From Cristatella mucedo (taxonomy: Eukaryota; Bryozoa; Phylactolaemata; Cristatellidae), in the NCBI GenBank assembly GCA_009760855.2, contig WPIO01000049.1, positions 2,010,001 to 2,074,000 on the forward strand: DNA of 64,000 bases, read 5' to 3'. A model generated the notes under the pieces. The model ran no database searches. It was not told where the DNA came from and saw only the letters and a program-made list of their open reading frames with translations. Positions 14,935-25,886 of this stretch are shown here, piece by piece. How positions within the stretch are numbered: position 1 is the first letter of the stretch; each line of letters opens with the position of its first letter. Made by a program: the position numbers and the translations under genes.

Positions 14935-15715
14935 AGCAGACGCAGTTAATTTGGCCTACTTTCAGCTACGTAACACTGCTAAAATTTGGCCTTGCTTAGA
15001 CGGGATACTGCATCCAGATTTGTCCGTGCATTTGCGACATCTCGTCTCGACTTCAGTAACTCACTGCTTGCTGGTCTACCGGCCTGTGCAATAGGGCGCT
15101 TACAGCTTGTGCAAAACTCTGCAGCTAGTCTTGTTTGTTGTGAGCGTCGTAGTTGCCACATAACTCTACTTCTCGCCGAACTGCGCTAGCCCCCCAACCC
15201 AAGGCAGCGTATCGACTTCATGGTTCTGTCACTCACTTTTAGATCTATTCATTCTCTGGCTTCAGCTTACCTATCAGAACTACTCCCCCACAAGGTTAGG
15301 CATAGGATTACCCGCTTTTCCGAATCAAGTCATTGAGCTATGCCTCGTAGGAACCTCAAAACCGTTGGAGACCGTGCCTTAAGTTCGTATGCTCCCAAAG
15401 CCGGAAACTCACTCCCAATTGACGTCAAGATATCCCCTGACTTGACGACATTTAAAAAGAAGCTAAAACGCATCTATTTATTACAACCTTTTGTGGTTCC
15501 ACGTGATTTGTACTCTGTGTCCTTATGCGTGCTGACATTGCATTGCATGCTCCCTCTAACCATATTTGCATGTCGACACAATGCATGTCAACTCAAACCG
15601 TGTTGTACTAGTTGAAATTGTGTATGTTGCCACTTACCATTTGATCGTTGCTTTCTTTACCGCATATGTAAAGTGCCCAGTGAAAGAAAAATTAAGAGCA
15701 CTGGGGTAATAATCA
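14935..15715 (+). mobile_element. LINE-A, 780-bp 3' portion
   Basis: Starts in the RT C-terminal region (blocks FVRAFATSRLDFSNSLLAGLPA and LVQNSAASLVC). It passes the PKAGNSLPIDVKISPDLTTF block and ends with a decayed GTGCCCAGTGAAAG hairpin and a TAAT tail. Frames are broken by stops and indels. Confidence 0.85.
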
Positions 15716-15822
15716 TACGTATGTATGATTATTAGATTATCATTATCATGACACTTAGCCTTGCCTCAGCCCCGTCTCAGCCTTCTTTTTTATCCAGCTC
15801 ACTGAACGCTCTTGTATACTTG

Positions 15823-15890
<68 letters not shown>
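15823..15890. repeat. (CA)n(TA)n
   Basis: About 25 CA units followed by about nine TA units. Confidence 0.95.
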
Positions 15891-15892
<2 letters not shown>

Positions 15893-16190
15893 CCTTTACT
15901 TGAATCGACGACATTCGCTCTCGGATAGAAACTCAGCCACAAAGATAGCAATACAAACCTAATAACGAGAGGAGAACCTTGCGTCTCCCTTAAGTGGCAT
16001 GACCTTTTACTTCTGCGGTTTCCGCTGTGGCCTGGTGACTGTCCTCCTCCGCCCTTCTGCCTACATCCGGAGGCACTGTGGGGGGCGGGAGGCACTATGA
16101 ACTTGTCATTGGATGAATGCGTTTCACGGCCCTTCCAAGTCACTCTACTTTCAGCTGAAGAAGCTTCCCAAAAAGGCCTGTGTAGGCGAG

Positions 16191-18330
16191 ATAATAATAA
16201 TAATAATAATAAGTACACATTTGTATAGCGCCCTCAGAGAAAAATAATTTCTCTCTCAACGCACTTTACAGATGCTGTATATAAAGCAATACCAACTGTT
16301 TGGTGGTAAAATCCGCAAGCAGCAGGCAGAGTGTAAGCAGGCACAAGCACGCGAAGGACGAATCGCAAAGATCCAACAAATGCTGTAAAAAAAGGGTGCA
16401 TTTAAAGCTTCTTTTTCAAGGTCGTCATGTCAGGGAACATTGTGACATATTTCAGTAGTGAGTTCCAGGCTTTGAGAGCGTATGAATTAAAGACATGGTC
16501 TCCAACGGTTTTGAGGTTTGTACGAGCTATGGCTAAACGATTCGAGTCAGAACCGCGGGTTGTACGATTGTTCGCCTGGCGGGGGCGTAGTTCCGATAGG
16601 TGAGCTGGGACCCGAGAATAAAGGGACTTAAAAATAAGTGACAGAACCTTGAAGTCGACGCGCTGCTTGATTTTGAGCCAGTGTAGTTCAGCGAGAAGTG
16701 GTGTTATGTGGCAACTGCGACTCTCATGACAGACAAGCCTAGCTGCAGAGTTTTGCATCCACTGTAAGCGCCTGATTGCACTGGTAGATAGACAGGCAAG
16801 CAGTGAGTTACAGAAGTCGAGACGAGATGGCACAAATGCATGGACAATTTTAGCTGTGGTATCATTGTTTAAACAAGTCCGACTTTTAGCAATCTTATAC
16901 AGCTGAAAGTAGGCAGACTTGACTTGGATCTGATGTGGCCGTCCAATGAAACGCTGCTTTTTCAAAAGACACATAGATTACGTGCAGATAAAACAAAAAA
17001 TATGCTGGTGGAGCCGATTTGGAGCGTCTGGTTTTTCAATTTCTGAATTACAGTTAGTTTGCCCGTAACTAGCAAGTTCTTTGTATCGTCATTCAATTTA
17101 AGAAAATTTGCTGCCATCCTTGTGAGGTCATCAATACAAGTAGCAGGGTGTGCTGAGAATTCGACGTGCTCGAGGGCTGGGAAGGATCAAAGCAAAGGCG
17201 CAACTGTGTGTCTTCTGCATAGCAATGCAAGCCTGTATTGCGCTCGGTGATCGCACCGGAAATAGGGAGAGTGTAAACTGTGAAAATAAGCGGACCGAGC
17301 GCGGGGTACTGAGGTACCCCGCGCTCATGTGGTTCCTCGCATGATCTTTTTCCGTTCACATCCGTACTCTGGAGTCTCTCACTGAGACAGGACCTGAACC
17401 AATGCAATGCAGTGCCAGTGGTGCCCTGGCGAGATTGAAGACGCTCAAGAAGGACTTCGTGATTAACAATAATAAATGCTGCCAAAATATCAAGCACGAC
17501 AAGCAGGGAGACTTTATCAAAGTCTGCCTGCATTCATGGGAAGGGCGTTATTCATCCTGAGAAATGCTGACTCTATAGTGTCATTAGCTCTAGACCCAAA
17601 CAGGAACTTGGTTGCAAGGTTTGAGGTCTCAGTATAAGAGTTCAGTTGTCTGCCACAACTCGTTCTAGTTTCTCTGATAGGAACGGGAGAACGGAGGCTG
17701 GACGGACGCTGCTACTCAAGCCCTCTTAGTCTACCAATGCTTACTTATAAGCCTGACTACAGCCTTTTTGAAAGGTGCAAGGACCTGACTTGGGGCCAAG
17801 GACATATTTAGCATGTTAGTTATACATGGCAGCAGCAGATCTAAGCATCGTAGAAGTAGGACAGTGGGAATAGGATCTAAAGAACTGGTAGTCTTCTTTG
17901 AGTGGTAGAGCAATTTTAGGATAATGTCGCTCGTGGCCTCTTTGCATGTGGACATCAAGGTAGCGCACTGAATCGGTGGGCAGCAGTCCTGTGCTGATGT
18001 AATAATTGAGGGACAGGAGTTCAGAGGGGACGCTGCTAACCTAGGGATGGACTCTATGATCTTGTCCATCTTACTGACAAAGAAAGCTGGAGATGCGATT
18101 GGCTAGGTAATCTCCAGGTTCGCTTGGTAAGAAGCTGATCTGGTAGCGGTTAAGGAGATGGTCGGTGGTAGACATCAGCATTTTCTTATTCTGCATGATT
18201 GCATTGCATGATTTGTGCAAGGTTAAAGCTGGTAAACTAGTTTGTGCGTTTCGGAAAACTCGTCTGGATCGCAGAGCGATTACTTTCCTTCTGAACAAAA
18301 AGCTGGTGCTCTTAATTGTCTGCAACTCGT
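16191..18330 (-). mobile_element. LINE-A, longest copy (RT domain, no endonuclease domain)
   Basis: A 2.1-kb minus-strand ORF2 remnant in four broken frames. In order it has: an N-terminal linker with LANRISSFL (18334-18071); an RT segment with SLDPIPTVLLLRCLDLLLP (18069-17731); an RT core with LDILAAFIIVNHEVLLERL, a GVPQ box, a LGPLIFTVYTLPI box and the catalytic box as YAED rather than YADD (17533-17093); and the C-terminal region with WMQNSAARLVC and LAELHWLKIKQRVDFKVLSL (16974-16402). The 3' end has the GCGCC/GGGCGC hairpin and an (ATT)n tail at 16191-16211. It is a dead copy, 5'-truncated before the endonuclease. Confidence 0.9.
17297..17326. repeat. 13-bp inverted repeat with 4-nt loop inside LINE-A
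   Basis: GAGCGCGGGGTAC and its exact complement around TGAG, overlapping the GVPQ box of the RT. Other copies here do not reach this region, so it could not be compared. Confidence 0.7.
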
Positions 18331-18410
18331 GCAAAACTTAGCAGCTCATCTGTTGTGTCGTCAAAGCTCGTAGTTTCCGCATCACAACACTTCTATAGCA
18401 ACTTGAACGG
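18315..18410 (+). mobile_element. LINE-A internal fragment, head-to-head with the previous copy
   Basis: Matches the LVQNSAARLVC to LHWLP segment of LINE-A on the opposite strand, starting where the minus-strand copy ends. Confidence 0.65.
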
Positions 18411-18430
18411 CTCCCACCAAGCATCCCCAT

Positions 18431-18485
18431 CATCGATCAAGCATCGATCAAGCATCGATCAAGCATCGATCAAGCATCGATCAAG
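18431..18485. repeat. 11-bp minisatellite, 5 perfect copies
   Basis: Unit CATCGATCAAG repeated five times without mismatch, followed by a decayed sixth copy (CATTGA). Confidence 0.95.
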
Positions 18486-18934
18486 CATTGACCCCATTTT
18501 AAGATTACTCTCACCTAAGGCCTACACTTCCCTAAGGCCTACACTTTACGACAGTCGCTCGCACTAGCACCTAATGTATGTATCTCACCTCATTGCTCTT
18601 CTGGCACCACCAGTTCCTCGGCTTCTTAGTGTCTCGCCGTTCCTCACATTAAGTTAAAATATTCCGTTTATCCGGCCTTCAGTTTTTGTGGACTAAAAAT
18701 ATTAACTCAGTTTCTGACCTCTGTCTCCACCTGCATTCACTTAGTAGTTTTGGTCTCAGCCACAGATGGAACTGTTCTCTCCATGCACATCAGTGAGCGT
18801 GTCTTCTTTTCTGTGATCTTGGCTAACTTATCTGTGCATAATTGATTGATTGCATAACACTACCCAGGGTTTCTACTGCCCATTGGCCCAGAGTGTCTTC
18901 ATGCGTGTGCTTGTTTGCTGGTCCAGCACGATGC
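18486..18934. other. no recognisable gene
   Basis: Unique-looking AT-balanced DNA. The only local structure is a tandem 16-bp CCTAAGGCCTACACTT pair at about 18515-18548. Confidence 0.4.
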
Positions 18935-19055
18935 CTGCTTTGGCATCGTCTCGACCAAGGTCTGGCCGAGGTCGCGGGCTCAAGCCCGCGGCACAAGTGA
19001 AGCGCCAGGATAGAAATTAAGTCATCTTTAGGGCGCTATGCAAATGAATTATATT
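18935..19055 (+). mobile_element. SINE1 copy
   Basis: Has GACCAAGGTCTGGCCGAGGT, a B-box region GCGGGCTCAAGCC, GTGAAGCGCCAGGATAGA, TTAGGGCGCTATGCAAATG and AATTATATTT. The A-box end is truncated or decayed. Confidence 0.8.
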
Positions 19056-19255
19056 TATGTCTGTCGCAGCATTCTTTGGCGAGGTAACCCGACAAAAGCC
19101 CGGTGGACAAAAGCGCGAAACGACATGAACGCGCGACGACAAAAGCCCGCCGAAAAATGTGCGCAAAAAATAACGCTACGCAGACGCTGGCGGCCGTTTT
19201 CCCGGCAGCGACTGCCTCTTCCTGCAGCGACTGCCGTCGGCAGCGATTCTCCGCC

Positions 19256-19259
19256 TCCT

Positions 19260-19334
<75 letters not shown>
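19256..19334. repeat. (CCG)n, about 26 copies
   Basis: Nearly pure CCG/GGC tract in GC-rich DNA. Poly-Pro, Ala and Gly frames are artefacts. Confidence 0.95.
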
Positions 19335-19335
<1 letters not shown>

Positions 19336-19558
19336 TCTGGGAGCGGCCGGCGGCTCGCTTAGAAATCCGACTCGGGGCGCTGCGAGAAGAAGGAGAAAAA
19401 GAAGAAGAAGAATGGTTGGTGGAAGAAGCTGCCAAAGGTGTCGAGTGGAATGCGACAGCTGCTCGCGCGCGAGCGCGCGCCAGTCAGGGCCGAAGCTAGC
19501 CAGGCAGCCGCCGCCCGGCCGGCACGCCGTCTGTCCGTCCAATGGCGGAGAAGGTCGA

Positions 19559-19862
19559 GAAGGAGGGGGAAGAGGAGGAGGAGGAGGAGGAGGAGGAGGA
19601 GAAGGAGGATGAGGAGGAGGAGGAGGGGGAAGAGGAGGAGGAGGAGGGGGAAGAGGAGGAGGAGGAGGAGGAGGAGGAGGAGGAGGAGGAGGAGGAGGAG
19701 GAGGAGGAGGAGGAGGAGGAGGAGGAGGAGGAGGAGGAGAGGGGGAGGAGGAGGAGGAGGAGGAGGAGGAGGAGGAGGAGGAGAGGAGGAGGAGGAGGAG
19801 GAGGAGGAGGAGGAGAAGGAGGAGGAGGAGGAGGGGGAAGAGGAGGAGGAGGAGGAGGACGA
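19559..19862. repeat. 300-bp (GGA)n tract
   Basis: Purine-only AGG/GGA tract on the plus strand with GGGGGAAGAGG interruptions. It could form triplex or G-rich structures. Poly-Glu, poly-Arg, poly-Ser and poly-Leu frames are artefacts. Confidence 0.95.
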
Positions 19863-20545
19863 GGCGGAGCAGGCGTAGGCGAATGCACGGACGCCGTCGC
19901 CGCCGCCGCCGCCGATGCTTTCCTTGATTGCGGGCACACGACTGAGGAAACTATGGCTACGTAGGGGTTGCACGAAACGCTACGACTGAAGCAAATGACA
20001 AGATAGACGCCCTCTTTTTATTATCGCACCCCGGCTGGAGCGAGAAAACCGCCGTGGCGCCGCGACAAGACTTGCTCGATGCGCACGCCAGCACCCGCCA
20101 AGTCGCCACACAGCTACCGGAAGAGCCCCGCTGTAACGAGAGGCGACGGCACCGGCCGATGCACCAGCAGAACGACGGTGTAGCCCTCCGCCGGCTTCCT
20201 GCACGCACTACGCGCAGACACGACTCGCGGACTCGCGCCCTTGGCTGAGAGCCAACCGATCCTGCAACGAAACGGTGCCCGAGGACCGTCGCTGGATCGC
20301 CTTCAAAAAACTCGTCACCGACAGCCCGCGACGACGCCTGCACTGAGCTCTGCGCGGATCCAGCGCCGTTCTATCCGAGACGAATTTGGCGCAGGAGCAT
20401 CGCACTGGGCGACGAGCTGCCGACGAGGAATTCGAACGACGTGGAATGCGCGAGCGAGCGAGCTGTCAAGGACGCCGTTATTCGATCGGCGACGTCGGCG
20501 AGCAGCTGAGAGAGGGGAGGAGGAGGTGGAGGAGCAGCAGCCGCC

Positions 20546-20579
20546 CTGCTATTGCTCAGCTGCAGCTGAGCAATAGCAG
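20546..20579. repeat. 34-bp perfect palindrome (left arm)
   Basis: CTGCTATTGCTCAGCTG followed directly by its reverse complement, with no spacer. The same palindrome is intact at 31145-31178. Confidence 0.95.
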
Positions 20580-21124
20580 CTCACGCGTCGCGCATTCCTA
20601 AAGGCCCGAGTGCAGACGGCGGCAGGACGGAGCGCACGTTGCCGGCCGCAGCAGCGGCGGCTGCACGACTTCCGGTGTTTGCCACCGAAAAGTCGCCAAC
20701 GCCCGCCGAGCTGATAACGAGTGGCGGCTGCTGAAAGGAACTATTTTGAATATCGATCCTGCGTCTCTCGGCCGAGACCTGCTGCTGCCGCGACCGAGGG
20801 GGACGCTATTCACAGTAACTCGTCGGCGCCATTGGCCCTCAACTCCTGCGACTGGACGCGGCCGACGCACGGCGTAAACCTCGCGGCAGCGCGTGCTGTC
20901 AAGATTGATTGCTTGCTGCAAGGATTGTTGAACATTTGGATAGCTACATCTCTTAGTGTGTGCTACCGCAATTTTAACTTTCGGGATTAACGGGACACTG
21001 CCTTCTGTCCTGTCTGAGCTACGCCCTTTCCATGTAGGTTAGCGGCGAAGCATAAAATCTGCTCCCTTCTCCTGCAGGAGTGTGGAAAATACGGCGATAG
21101 AATTACGCATATACCTACGTATAC

Positions 21125-21127
<3 letters not shown>

Positions 21128-21162
<35 letters not shown>

Positions 21163-21344
21163 CAGTTCACTATCTGTGGACTCGCTCCGCTGAGTCATTG
21201 TTGTTCTGTCACGGGAGACATCGCTACGCCATCTTATCGCTATGCGAAAGTGTGCCATCTTGCTACGTAACGCAAGTGCTTTGTCTTGCGGCTTGACGGA
21301 CTTTGGTGCTTTAGTTAGTAGATATATAAATACATATGTGTTTG

Positions 21345-21425
<81 letters not shown>

Positions 21426-21504
21426 AGAGAGAAAGAGAAATAGGTAGGCAGATAGGTTGAATTGATAGGCAGATAAATACATACATACATACATACATAC
21501 ATAC

Positions 21505-21560
<56 letters not shown>
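21128..21560. repeat. compound microsatellites in left arm
   Basis: (TA)n at 21128-21160, (CA)n then (TG)n at 21349-21420 (self-complementary), (ACAT)n at 21478-21508 and (GA)n at 21509-21556. The corresponding part of the right arm also holds TA, TAGA/CAGA and GA tracts. Confidence 0.9.
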
Positions 21561-21564
<4 letters not shown>

Positions 21565-22205
21565 CAATGGTGATTGGTTAGATTAACGAGCCTTCGGCTC
21601 ACCTCCAAGGCTTCGTTTCGCACGCACACATGGCTCCGGCAGGTGGCTCGCATTGCTTACGCCTCGTTCTTCTAGTAAACAGATGCCTTTTCGCGCTGCC
21701 GGCATTTTTCTGGGAGGCCATTTTGTTAAGAATAAATGGCAGGTAACAGAGATTTCCGGTTGCGACGCCGTCGCTGCATCAGTAACTTGTTTATAAAATA
21801 TCAAAATCTCTGCTAAAGACTAAAGCGTACAATGACGCTTACGAAATTAGACTTTCCCTGTTTCGAAGTCTTGAAATAGGTCCGCGTCAGCTTCGAAACG
21901 AGACGGATTGACCACTCTACGATCACAATCAATTCTACGCGGCCATAGACATAAAGAAAATCACAGGATTCCTATCGATCGTATGCGGAAATAAATAATG
22001 CCAAAGCCTCACCATTCCTAAGCGATAAAACAACGCTCAAGACTTCGGGACTCTAACCTCGTGATCAGGAATATTAAAGCTAAAAATCGGCATCTTTTGT
22101 TTAATATTGCGATGGAAATTAACACAATCGTAAATTCATCGATCTTAGGACTAAGATTGGCTATGAGTTCGCCCTTGAGTTTGGCCCAGCCAAGTAACGT
22201 CAATC

Positions 22206-22562
22206 AGCCGTGTTACTCCGTCTGTAACTCCCTCTCGACCTGCGTCAGAACATTCCCTGACCTGACCACATTTAAAACGAATTTAAAAACACACCTATTT
22301 AGGACAGCATTTAGTGGGTCCCTGTGATTCGTTCTTCATGTGCTCATGCGTGCTGACACTGTGCATGCTGCAGCTAACCACTTTTGCATGCTGACCCTGT
22401 GAATGCCACCCCTAACCATGTTATTTATGTTGTTTGTTTATCAAGCATGATATTACTCATCGTTCAATTGCATTTCCCTTTGCAGCAAATGCAAAGCGTC
22501 TAGAGAGAGATTAAGTTCTCTGAGGGCGCTTTATCTAGTGCATTATTATTATTATTATTATT
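22206..22562 (+). mobile_element. LINE-A 3' end
   Basis: Starts at GTAACTCCCTCTCGACCTGCGT and contains GACCACATTTAAAA, TTTAGTGGGTCCCTGTGATT, the hairpin AGAGATTAAGTTCTCTGAGGGCGC and a pure (ATT)n tail. It runs tail-to-tail into the LINE-B copy. Confidence 0.9.
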
Positions 22563-22767
22563 AACTTCACAAAGCCATAAAGACTAAGTGGGAGTTACGC
22601 AGGAGAGTTTCGTATAGCTCAATCACAGCTTAAGCGGCTTTCTGTACGCATTTGGTAACCAACAGACTTCATCTCACGAAACAAAGAGAAAGGGTGAAGC
22701 ATAGCAGAGTCAGGAGAGCAGTTGAGGTAGTCAGCAGCATGGAAGTAGCAGCCATAGTCGGCAGTAG

Positions 22768-22792
22768 AATAGGAGAGAGAGAGAGAGAGAAA

Positions 22793-22828
<36 letters not shown>
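22768..22828. repeat. (GA)n inside LINE-B
   Basis: About 26 GA units replace the short GGAGAG found at the same place in the copies at 0.4 and 42.4 kb. Confidence 0.9.
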
Positions 22829-22830
<2 letters not shown>

Positions 22831-24448
22831 TTGTTGCATAGGAACTGTGGAAGCGAGTTCCACACTACCTAGGACCTGCAGGGCTAAAGCTTCTGTCGCC
22901 AACGGTCTTTTATCGGAGGAATGAAACCGCTAATTTATTTACCATGCAAGATCTGACGGCACGAAGAAACTGAAACTGGTGCAGCAGTTCAACAAGGTAC
23001 GAAGAAGCCAGGCCGTGGCGGGCCTTGTGGGCCAGTGTGAGAACTTTGCTCTGTATCCGTTGATCAACCGGCAGCCATCGTAGCTCTTTTAGAAGAGGAG
23101 ACACGTTGTCAAACCTCTGAGACTTTAAGACTAGCCTTGCAACCATATTCCGAGCCAGCTGCTGTGGCTTAGTTGCTTTCTTTGGTCGCCCAGCCAAAAG
23201 TAAATTACAATGATCAAGCCGAGACAGAACTAAGGAGCTAATGAGACTTTTTTGCAAGCCACTGTCGAAGACCGCTATTAATATTGGATAGGGATCAGAC
23301 GCGATGGCTAGCTGTAGAAGCAGTTTTTTGAATAGATTTTTAAAAATTTAGCTTGCTGTCGAAAACAACACCTAAATTTCGAGCACGTGGTGATGGTTGC
23401 ACAACAGCATCACCTATTGAAGAGCAAAGCCTTTTAATCCAGCCACAGGCTTAGCTTGTCCTATGAGCAGCAGTTCGGTTTTATCGTCATTTAGTTTCAA
23501 GACGTTTTCGCACAACCAGGATCAAATGTAAGCAAGGCAAGCATTCAGTTTTTCAGTGGCTGCAGCAGATTCCAACGGCTTGAATGGAAAATACAGCTGA
23601 TTATCGTCAGCACAAAAGTGATATCCTATTCCATGGGCCTGAATCACTTTTCCCGGATATTGAGTATAAATAAAGAACAGCAAGGGACCGAGGACGGACC
23701 CTTGAGGGACTCCACAGGTGACCCTATCGTGTGTGAGACCTGATCCCCACACGACACGGATTGAAAAAGATTAGACAAGTACGATTTAAACCACGCCAGT
23801 ACCTCGTCTGCCAGACCGATCTTTGTTCTCAATCGTTTCAGTATAACATTGTGATCAATGGTGTCGACGGTAGCTGGTAGAACTAGCAGAGCTAGGGCAG
23901 TGAAATTCCCGTCATCGTTGCCACATAGAATGTTATTTTTAACACGCAGTTTCAGTGAAGCGCTGCCTCTTGAACTCTGATTGAAATGTTTCTGACAGAT
24001 AATTCTTTTTAAAATGTGCAACCAGCTGCTTAGCGACAATTTTTCAAGAATCTTTGACAAGAAAGGAATTAGGGAAACTGAGTGATAGTTTGCAAGGACC
24101 TTTGTATTTCATCCAGGCTTTCTAAGTATAGGTCTAACGATGGCCGATTTGAAGGACTTGAGTACTAATCCCTTTTCCAAAGAATCATTAAAAATCTCGG
24201 TTATGGCAGGGCTAAGTTAGTCTACCAGTGAAGACCACAGAGATGACGATATAGAGTCTTCAGGAGACGACCTCTTTTTACTAGACCTTATTAAGGTCTA
24301 TCGTATGCATACATCGCATATGCATATGAATAAATACATATATCGTATGCGTACATCGTATGCACAAACCTTGGAAAACTTTTTAAGAAAGGTTTACAGG
24401 TTGTGATTCCACAATTGGTTTACTAGGAAGGGGCTTTATAGAGTAAAA

Positions 24449-24775
24449 TCTCGACATGCGGCAGAACATCCCCTGATCTGACCACATTTAAAAAGAACTT
24501 AAAAAACACCTATTTCATTGCATTTAGTGGGTCCCTGTGATTCGTCCTTCATGTGCTTATGCGTGCTGACACTGTGCATGCTGCCATTAACCACACTTGC
24601 ATGCTTACCATGTGCATGTCACCCCTAACCATGTTATTCATGTTGTTTATCAAGCATGATATTACTCACCATTCAATCGCGTTTCCCTTTGTAGCAAATG
24701 TAAAGCGCCTAGAAAGAGATTGATTTCTCCGATGGCACTTTGTCAAGTGCATTATTATTATTATTATTATTATTA
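24449..24775 (+). mobile_element. LINE-A nested in LINE-B
   Basis: A 5'-truncated 3' end (CATCCCCTGATCTGACCACATTT to GATGGCACTTTGTCAAGTGC plus (ATT)n). It is inserted on the opposite strand into the region between the LINE-B linker and RT, so it is younger than that LINE-B copy. Confidence 0.9.
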
Positions 24776-25659
24776 CAAATGGGCGCAATTTTTTCAAAAA
24801 AGAACGCAGAAAACTTTTCGGCTGAGCCTTTAATATCTGAGTATTCAGACCTCTCAGCATTGGCCAGTAAATTGTTGACTGTCTTAGAAATCTGTTTTGG
24901 GTCCGACTGGCAGGAATTCAGTTTATGAGTGAAAAGAGAACCCCTGAATTTTTTAAGCTTTCAGGTGTAAATTCGAGAAAGTATTTGAAATTGACTAGAT
25001 CTGCATCCGACCCCGATTTCTTGAAACAACGTTCAAGCCTGCGCTTAACATTAATGAATGGCACATCATTGAAGTTTTTTGTAAATTGAAATGAATCTCC
25101 GACACTCTGTATACGGATAGAATGAATGGGAGCATGCTTGTCTAGAGCACTCCTGAGTATAATGTTCACTGAAGTAGTGTGGTTATTGAGGCTATCGGTC
25201 GAGTCTGAGTGCAGATCGAGCAGACTTGCATCACAGATTTAAAAAATGTGTCTTTGTCACTGCTTTTTAAGTAGAAAGTTCGACATTACCCTGTACGTAC
25301 AAGGGAGCAGAAACAGTAAACGAGACCGAACAATGATCCGAGAGGGTCAGTGGGCACACCATAAGGTCAGTGGGAAAGACATCCTTAGTAATCACGAGAT
25401 CTAGAATACGGCCACCGACGTGGGTGGTAAGATTAACTTGTAGGACCAAACCAAAATTCTTCAGACAGTCAAGAAATGGGCGGACCTCGCAGTTAATTCA
25501 ATATTAAACGTGAATATTGAAGTCTCCAGCAATCAGTAACGGCCTGTCACGCAAAAATATTATAGCGAGGAACCCCGAAAACTCTTCTACAAACAAGTTT
25601 AGAAAGCCAGAAAGAGGTCGGTATATCACAACGGTGAGAGGCATAACTTCTCAGGTTCA

Positions 25660-25860
25660 CTTTAGTGGAGGAGGTACAGTTTACCCTGTTAAACCGCGCG
25701 AAAAGTGAATACCTCGGAAATTGCTTGAACATTCTATTTGAAAAATTAAGATCGTGCTTATTGGCGTATATATATGCAAAGACAAAGCCGTAACGATGCA
25801 CTTCCGCCGCGCAGAACATCGTTATGACCGACTTCCCGATCAGGCAACTTCGTTGGAATC
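25660..25860 (+). repeat. R3 repeat copy, with a short conserved frame
   Basis: Homologous in inverted orientation to 33180-32985. Shared blocks are TTTAGTGGAGGAGG, TTTACCCTGTTAAA-CGCGCGAAAAGTG, AAAATTAAGATCGTGCTTA and CTTCCGCCGCGCAGAACATCG. Both copies encode a matching peptide with the core KDxAxxxHFRRxEHxYDR. The element type is unknown. Confidence 0.6.
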
Positions 25861-25886
25861 CATTCAAATAGTAGTAATAATCATCA

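Larger units (their letters stand above)
20172..22138 (+). repeat. left arm of a large inverted duplication
   Basis: Collinear, in reverse complement, with 31548-27668. Shared landmarks in order are TGTAGCCCTCCGCCGG, a 34-bp palindrome (20546-20579), CTTTCCATGTAGGTTAGC (21027), GCGGCTTGACGGAC (21289), a compound microsatellite, GTGATTGGTTAGATTAACGAG (21571), GCGCTGCCGGCAT (21696) and TTGTTTATAAAATATC (21787). By eye the outer 0.8 kb is nearly identical between arms while the inner part has drifted further. This arm lacks the LINE-A cluster, the SPIN-like MITE and the Harbinger-like segment of the other arm. Confidence 0.9.
22563..25655 (-). mobile_element. LINE-B, most complete copy (endonuclease + RT), inactivated
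   Basis: Minus-strand ORF2 in broken frames. An APE-type endonuclease part (25640-25267) has the YRPLSG, AGDFNIHV and LSDHCSVSF motifs. A linker (25169-24918) follows, and the region is interrupted by a nested LINE-A (24449-24775). The RT (about 24440-23522) has SFKSAIVRPIL, ILEKLSLSSW, DTIDHNVILKRL, GPLLFFIYTQYPG and CADDNQLYF boxes. The C-terminal part (23257-22910) has LVLSRLDHCN and LKELRWLPVDQRIQSKVLTL. The 3' end is cut at the LINE-A tail and carries a (GA)n expansion. Stops and frameshifts make it non-functional. Confidence 0.9.

Noticed and set aside
19438-19973. Poly-Glu/Arg/Gly and poly-Ser/Leu/Pro proteins over the GGA tract
   Set aside because: The tract has no stop codon in any frame because of its composition; no gene features.
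20241-20601. ORFs that recur in both arms of the inverted duplication (for example 20343-19957 and 31381-31839)
   Set aside because: They match because the DNA is duplicated and nearly identical, so their conservation says nothing about coding. No known domain is visible.
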